NCBI GenBank assembly: GCA_030592625.1
Contig: JAUVIY010000001.1
Location: 1-27,368 of the forward strand
Reading direction: 5' to 3'
Length of the DNA: 27,368 nucleotides
Source: Spirochaeta sp.
GTDB taxonomy: Bacteria > Spirochaetota > Spirochaetia > DSM-2461
Shown here: positions 23,198-27,368 of the stretch, in pieces
Layout: every line of letters begins with the position of its first letter
How positions within the stretch are numbered: the first letter of the stretch is position 1
Translations under genes and position numbers: made by a program
Notes under the pieces: generated by a model
Seen by the model: only the letters and a program-made list of their open reading frames with translations
What the model was told of the DNA's origin: nothing
The model's database searches: none

Positions 23198-25309
23198 TTA
23201 CTCCTGTTTCCTTCCATATAGAATTCTCAGTGAATTCAGGACAGCCAGTACGGAAACGCCGACATCACCGATTACCGCAACCCACATCGGTAACCCGGCA
23301 AACACACCAAGAACCATAAATCCGATTTTAACGACAAGGGCAAAGACAATGTTGGCGATGACAATACGCCGGGTGAAACGGGCAAGTTGAATCAAACGGG
23401 GAATCCTGACCGGATCATCATCCATGAAAACGATATCGGCGGCTTCAATAGCCAGATCTGTTCCCGATCCACCCATCGCCATGCCGACATCCGCCCTGAG
23501 GATTACCGGTGCGTCGTTCAAACCGTCACCGACGAACGCTACTGTCTCATCCCTCGGAGAGGCATCGATGATTTCCTCAAGAGCGGACATTTTACCCTCG
23601 GGCAGAAGTTCAGCCTGCACCTCATTGATACCCAGGGTTCGGGCCACCTGTTCCGCCCGATCCCGACGGTCACCGGTGAGCAGTATGAGTCTGTCGATTC
23701 CCATTGCCTTAAGTTCGGCTACGGCTCCGATGCTTTCCTTCTTCAATGAATCGGACAGCAGGATACAGCCGGCATATTCACCGTCAATGGCCATATGGAC
23801 GACGCTGCCGAATTCCTGAGGTTCGGTGGCCGCCACCCCTTCCCGCCGCAGGAGTTCAGAACTACCGGCAAGGATTCTCCGGCCGCCTGCATCGGCAATC
23901 ACTCCCAACCCCTTGATTTCTCTGAATGAGTCGACGGCATCGGCTTCCGGAACCCCGTCCCAGGCCTCCCGAACGGAACGTGCGATCGGATGATTCGAAA
24001 GGGAAAGAATCATCGCGGCAGTCTCCAACAGGGACGTTTCATCCCAGCCTTGGGCCGCTGTGATGGATCGTACCTGGAATTTTCCTTCGGTTAATGTGCC
24101 CGTCTTATCAAAAACCACGGTACCGGTTCTGCTGAGAACATCGAGGACATCCGATCCCCGGAGCAGCGTTTTATCCCTGGAAGACCGGCCAATCCCGGCG
24201 AAATACGCCAGAGGCACCGAAACCACCAGGGCACAAGGACAGGAGATAACCAGAAGTATCATGGCGCTGTATACTGAGTCCGCCACGGTCCATCCGAAGA
24301 ACAGAGGCATTACCAGTGTCAGGATAACCGCCAGTCCTACAACAACAGGGGTATATATGGCAGCGAAACGGCTGAGAATCATCTCAGTCCGGGATTTTCG
24401 TGATGAAGCGTCATCCAGCAGCTTCTTCACCCGGGAGATGGCGCTGTCGCTATATTCCCTTGTGACACGAAGCCTGAGACGGCCGTCGTCATTGATGAAA
24501 CCGGCCGAAACATCGCCACCGGCAGAAAGCCTTCGTGGAGTCGACTCACCGGTGAGAGCCGATGTATCCATCCAGGATTCTCCATCGATAACCGAACCGT
24601 CCAACGGAACAGAATCACCGGGAAGGATTTCTATGATGCTGCCGATTTCCACGGATTCAGGTGAAACTTCCCGAACTCGAATCCCTTCCACCAGACGTGC
24701 GATACTCACACGAAGGGCCATGGTACCTCGAATGGCATCCCGGGACCGGGAGACGGCCCTGTTCTGAAGTGTCTCACCAACAGTATAAAACAGCATCACC
24801 GCAGCCGCTTCGGGCAGTTCTCCGATGGCGAATGCTCCAATTGTAGCCACAGTCATAAGGAACAACTCGTCAATAACCCGCCCCCTGAAAATGTTGCGGA
24901 CGGCACCGTAAATAACCGGCTGACCCGCTATAACATAGGAGCCGATGAAGAGGATCCATTCCAACCTGGGAGTTCCGATGGCGACAGTCCGGGCGATGAG
25001 ACCGAAAGCGAATAGAATCAGCGAAAGGACAAGCCTCAGGGGTATCGGACTGCTGCGCCGCATGTCGACTGCCATATCAGATTCGCCGGCAGACTGAGTT
25101 CGAAAATCCGCTTGGGGCTCTATCTCTTTCAGAACGGTCCGAACCATTCCCTCATATGCCGGATTGAAACGGATCGTACCGCCGGCAAAATCGAGGACAG
25201 CGGTTTCCCGGCCATTTTTTTTATGAAGCTCCTGTTCGATTTCCAGCGCACAGGCAGGGCAATCGATACCACTGAACTCGTATCGTGCCGTATCTGCAGG
25301 TTTACCCAT
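23198..25309 (-). CDS. zntA: P1B-type heavy-metal ATPase, Zn/Cd/Pb exporter
   Basis: A 703-residue inner-membrane pump. The N-terminal metal-binding domain has GIDCPAC (Cys17, Cys20) with the acidic residue before the first Cys that favours Zn/Cd/Pb over copper. The membrane CPC motif is at 357-359; the phosphorylated Asp is 401 in DKTGTLT. An SNHPIA loop and GDGLNDAP hinge follow. Near the C-terminus a Lys in VKIGFM and an Asp in GDVGVSVLAV match the P1B-2 (ZntA/CadA) membrane metal site. The adjacent upstream gene encodes a CadC-type sensor overlapping by 8 nt, confirming a metal-induced operon. Symbol given by type; CadA would be an equal name. Confidence 0.93.
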   Translation of the reverse strand: MGKPADTARYEFSGIDCPACALEIEQELHKKNGRETAVLDFAGGTIRFNPAYEGMVRTVLKEIEPQADFRTQSAGESDMAVDMRRSSPIPLRLVLSLILFAFGLIARTVAIGTPRLEWILFIGSYVIAGQPVIYGAVRNIFRGRVIDELFLMTVATIGAFAIGELPEAAAVMLFYTVGETLQNRAVSRSRDAIRGTMALRVSIARLVEGIRVREVSPESVEIGSIIEILPGDSVPLDGSVIDGESWMDTSALTGESTPRRLSAGGDVSAGFINDDGRLRLRVTREYSDSAISRVKKLLDDASSRKSRTEMILSRFAAIYTPVVVGLAVILTLVMPLFFGWTVADSVYSAMILLVISCPCALVVSVPLAYFAGIGRSSRDKTLLRGSDVLDVLSRTGTVVFDKTGTLTEGKFQVRSITAAQGWDETSLLETAAMILSLSNHPIARSVREAWDGVPEADAVDSFREIKGLGVIADAGGRRILAGSSELLRREGVAATEPQEFGSVVHMAIDGEYAGCILLSDSLKKESIGAVAELKAMGIDRLILLTGDRRDRAEQVARTLGINEVQAELLPEGKMSALEEIIDASPRDETVAFVGDGLNDAPVILRADVGMAMGGSGTDLAIEAADIVFMDDDPVRIPRLIQLARFTRRIVIANIVFALVVKIGFMVLGVFAGLPMWVAVIGDVGVSVLAVLNSLRILYGRKQE

Positions 25310-25673
25310 GATTCTCCCTCAATTCCCTGAAATGATCCCCGGCGACTGATATCAGTTCGACGACATGATGATCGTCGAGCCTGTAAAACACCTGCTTGCC
25401 TTCACGCCTGTAGGCAACAAGCCTCATGACTTTGAGTAATCTCAGATGATGGCTGACCGCCGGAAGGCTCATTTCAAGAATCAGAGCCAGATCGCAGACA
25501 CAGAGTTCTCTTCCTGAGAGCAGGTGCAGGATTCGCGTACGGGTTTCATCGGACAGAACCTTGAACAGTTCCGACAATCCCGCGACATCCAGCAGACCTT
25601 TTCTGAGCTCATCGACATCCTTTTCGACGGAAATACCGTATTCAGAGCAAATATCCTGTGAATTATCTGCCAT
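25302..25673 (-). CDS. ArsR/SmtB-family metal sensor, CadC-like
   Basis: A 123-residue winged-helix repressor that releases DNA on binding metal. It has both classical site types. The alpha-3N-type ligands are Cys58 and Cys60 (ELCVCDLA) plus an N-terminal Cys9. The alpha-5 site is Asp101, His103, His114 and Glu117 in D-x-H-x10-H-x2-E spacing, as in SmtB/CadC. That points to Zn and Cd/Pb. The helix-turn-helix is around SLPAVSHHLRLLK. I start at the ATG at 25673, with GGAG 6 nt ahead; a TTG start at 25685 would place the site inside the gene. First gene of the operon with the P1B-ATPase; controlled by the palindrome just upstream. Confidence 0.94.
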   Translation of the reverse strand: MADNSQDICSEYGISVEKDVDELRKGLLDVAGLSELFKVLSDETRTRILHLLSGRELCVCDLALILEMSLPAVSHHLRLLKVMRLVAYRREGKQVFYRLDDHHVVELISVAGDHFRELRENHG

Positions 25674-25684
25674 TCCTGACTCCA

Positions 25685-25734
25685 ATCAATTAAACAGTTG
25701 CTTAATTGATACATTATTTAATGGTAAATGTCAA
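25685..25734 (-). promoter_or_regulatory. Promoter and ArsR-type operator of the metal-export operon
   Basis: Minus strand: TTGACA (25734-25729), 17-nt spacer, TATCAA (25711-25706). The -10 box runs into a 26-bp near-perfect palindrome at 25685-25710 whose outer 9-bp arms (ATCAATTAA / TTAATTGAT) are perfect; 11 of 13 positions match overall. Position and symmetry fit repression by the CadC-like protein. Confidence 0.8.
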
Positions 25735-25804
25735 TTTTTTTCACAATTTACCAGGACTCCTCGGGACACTCCGATGACTTACCGGTAATTCTCCAGCCGT
25801 TCTC

Positions 25805-25846
25805 TTGACATAACGTAAGTTAACTCGTATTGTTAGTTTAACCTAA
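25805..25846 (+). promoter_or_regulatory. Promoter with two DtxR-like palindromes for the dtxR-feoAB operon
   Basis: TTGACA (25805-25810), 17-nt spacer, TATTGT (25828-25833): a strong sigma-70-type promoter. AGTTAACT (25818-25825) in the spacer is a perfect palindrome. TTAGTTTAACCTAA (25833-25846) over the start site is palindromic at 12 of 14 positions and resembles the TTAGGTTA half-site of DtxR/IdeR operators. The two centres are 18 bp apart. Iron-dependent autorepression is the likely mode (inference). Confidence 0.7.
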
Positions 25847-25869
25847 GACTGTTACCTGAGTGGTGTGTT

Positions 25870-26370
25870 GTGAGTACAGACTTAACCGAGGCCCTGGAAG
25901 ACTACCTCGAAGCCGTGTATGACATTATTGATGACAAAGGAGGCGTTCGGGTGAAGGACATCGCCGAGCGGCTCCATGTCAAAAATTCTTCCGTTACCGC
26001 GGCGTTGAGGAACCTGAGGGAGGCCGGATTCGTCAATTATGAGCCATACGGAGTTATCTCCCTCACCGAATCAGGATTTGATGAGGCACGACGCCTGTCC
26101 GAGACTCATCAGGTATTCCGGCAATTCTTCGTTAAAATCCTGGGAGTCGACAAGGAAGCTGCGAACGAAACCGCATGTCGGCTGGAGCATACCATGGTCC
26201 CGGAAGTGATGGCTCGATTCCTTCAGTTCATGAAATTCATTTCCACAAACCAGGCGATTGATGAACACTGGGAAGAAAAATTTAAGCAGTTCTGCAAAAC
26301 CAACGATGTATCACCGGGAAATCTTGCATCCCCGGCGGACTATATGAATAACAAGACCAGAGCATCTTAG
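25870..26370 (+). CDS. DtxR-family iron-dependent regulator
   Basis: A 166-residue metalloregulator: winged helix (about 8-65, with VKNSSVTAALRNL recognition helix) and dimerisation/metal domain (about 70-140). Likely ligands are Asp11, Glu14, His80, Cys103, Glu106 and His107 (ACRLEH). A cysteine at the 103 position is as in the iron sensors DtxR/IdeR and unlike manganese-sensing MntR, which has Glu there. There is no SH3-like third domain, so it is of the short type (as MntR/TroR). The start is a GTG at 25870 without a strong ribosome site. It is followed 10 nt later by feoA, so its target is almost surely this ferrous-iron uptake operon. Confidence 0.92.
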   Translation: MSTDLTEALEDYLEAVYDIIDDKGGVRVKDIAERLHVKNSSVTAALRNLREAGFVNYEPYGVISLTESGFDEARRLSETHQVFRQFFVKILGVDKEAANETACRLEHTMVPEVMARFLQFMKFISTNQAIDEHWEEKFKQFCKTNDVSPGNLASPADYMNNKTRAS

Positions 26371-26380
26371 GAGTACGGCC

Positions 26381-26596
26381 ATGGGTTTAACAGAGGTCAA
26401 TACCGGCAGTAAAGTCGTAATAACAAGAATCGAAGGCGGGAGACATGCCCGCAAGAAACTCATGGACTTAGGGATGATACCCGGTGTTCCCGTCACCATT
26501 ATCCGCAAAGCCGACAGGAATCCCATGCTTCTTGCCGTCATGGGTCGGCAGGTCGTACTCGGTTTTGGGATGGCCGAGAAAGTATATGTCCGCTGA
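26381..26596 (+). CDS. feoA: Ferrous iron transport accessory protein FeoA
   Basis: A 71-residue cytoplasmic SH3-like protein that assists FeoB. Typical features: LTEVNTGSKVVITRIEGG at the N-terminus, the KKLMDLGMIPG motif near residues 25-36, and a closing segment with VVLGFGMAEKVYV. AGGAG lies 7 nt before the ATG. The feoB start overlaps its end by 11 nt. Confidence 0.95.
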   Translation: MGLTEVNTGSKVVITRIEGGRHARKKLMDLGMIPGVPVTIIRKADRNPMLLAVMGRQVVLGFGMAEKVYVR

Positions 26597-27368
26597 CCGT
26601 ACGGTCGCCGTTGTCGGCAATCCGAATTGCGGGAAAACCACATTGTTTAACGGTCTCACCGGAAGCACCCAGCACATCGGGAACTGGCCCGGGGTTACTG
26701 TTGAAAAGAAAACCGGCACGCTTTTAGGGACCGATAATGTTGAAATAGTCGATCTTCCAGGCATTTATTCCCTGAACGCCGTGAGTGAAGACGAGATGGT
26801 CGCCAGAAATTATATGCTCTCCGGTGAAACCAACCTTGTCGTTAATATTGCCGATGCCTCGCATCTTGAAAGGAACCTGTTTCTCACCCTCACCCTCATT
26901 GAAATGAAGATACCGATCATTCTCGTCCTCAACATGATGGATATCGCTGCGAGGCGGGGAATTCGGATCAATTCCGCCGAACTGTCGAAAGCCCTCGGCA
27001 TTCCTGTTTTCAGTATCAACGCTCTCAACAGCGTCGATGTCAGGGGCATACGTCGGGCCATACGGAAAGCCCTGGACGACAATGCCGTACCGGAAACAAA
27101 GGTGGTCTACCCCGAATCCGTCGAGAACGTGATTGAAAGATGGTCCGGAAGGTTCAAGGTAAACCCGCGGTTCACCTCGCTGCTGCTCCTGGAAGAAGAT
27201 GAGGAAACCATACAGAGAGTTATATCCGACGGATCGATCAGCGGCGAAGAGATAGAAACCGCCATGAAGGCGGTTGAAAAAATCAGGGGAGACACTCCGG
27301 ATATCGTCATCGCCGAGACGAAATACAGCTTTATCACCGCCCTGACCGAATCAAGCTCGAAGAAGAGA
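26586..27368 (+). CDS. feoB: Ferrous iron transporter FeoB, N-terminal part
   Basis: The first 261 codons of the Fe(II) uptake GTPase/permease; the gene continues past the window. The start ATG at 26586 lies inside the end of feoA. The GTPase domain is intact: G1 GNPNCGKT (11-18), the switch-I Thr in GNWPGVT (32-38), G3 DLPG (56-59), G4 NMMD (116-119) and a G5-like SINAL. A helical domain (about 175-260, guanine-dissociation-inhibitor-like) follows. The membrane core is not in the window. Expected to be expressed under iron limitation through the DtxR-type promoter. Confidence 0.96.
   Translation, partial: MSADRTVAVVGNPNCGKTTLFNGLTGSTQHIGNWPGVTVEKKTGTLLGTDNVEIVDLPGIYSLNAVSEDEMVARNYMLSGETNLVVNIADASHLERNLFLTLTLIEMKIPIILVLNMMDIAARRGIRINSAELSKALGIPVFSINALNSVDVRGIRRAIRKALDDNAVPETKVVYPESVENVIERWSGRFKVNPRFTSLLLLEEDEETIQRVISDGSISGEEIETAMKAVEKIRGDTPDIVIAETKYSFITALTESSSKKR

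Noticed and set aside
24060..24767. 235-residue plus-strand open frame
   Set aside because: Antisense to the P1B-ATPase core (CPC and DKTGT region); Ser/Arg-rich product typical of an antisense shadow.
1..27368. CRISPR array, prophage, tRNA or rRNA genes
   Set aside because: No regularly spaced repeats, phage structural genes, cloverleaf-like sequences or rRNA segments were recognised on either strand.

Overview
The window (about 27.4 kb, moderate GC, almost fully coding) looks like chromosomal core and metal-homeostasis DNA from an outer-membrane-bearing, probably anaerobic or microaerophilic bacterium. My best guess is a free-living spirochaete (Spirochaetota). This rests on gene mix and general resemblance (full-length NifU/NifS, ferrous-iron FeoAB under a DtxR-type regulator, two small predicted outer-membrane barrel proteins, a UMF1-type MFS protein). 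No rRNA or other marker gene is present to prove it.

Layout. 1-2040 (-): a two-component system, the histidine kinase cut by the window edge and its OmpR-type regulator. 2103-7293 (+): a tight run of MFS transporter, TPR protein, small unknown protein, proC and a GAF-containing PEP phosphotransferase (ptsP). 7301-7753 (-): a Rrf2/IscR-like regulator, probably read from a leaderless mRNA. Upstream of it lie a hairpin and a 67-bp near-perfect palindrome flanked by a 7-bp direct repeat, which looks like a MITE. 7922-8979 (-): two related small barrel proteins. 9109-10968 (-): htpG with a clear terminator. 11315-12565 (+): a CNNM/CorC-type membrane protein. 12576-14710 (-): nifS-nifU. 14811-15683 (+): a DUF2156 protein.

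15756-20807 (+) is the most unusual part. A second Rrf2 regulator, behind a strong promoter overlapped by a palindromic operator, heads a tightly coupled operon. It encodes a substrate-binding-protein-like protein with no signal peptide, a HypB/UreG/CobW-like GTPase rich in cysteine pairs, an ABC ATPase with no permease, a small CxxC/CxxC protein and a membrane di-heme flavin reductase. The SBP-like protein and the ABC ATPase appear to share the same kind of small N-terminal helical module. Taken together this looks like a cytosolic, nucleotide-driven metal or cofactor handling machine rather than an importer. Its function is not known to me.

20794-25734 (-): an ArsR/CadC-type sensor with a 26-bp palindromic operator, a zinc/cadmium/lead P1B-ATPase, then a complete NitT/TauT-type ABC importer of unknown substrate. 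25805-27368 (+): a DtxR-family iron sensor, feoA and the start of feoB behind a promoter overlapped by two palindromes. From 12.5 kb onward the window is dominated by iron, Fe-S and heavy-metal functions.
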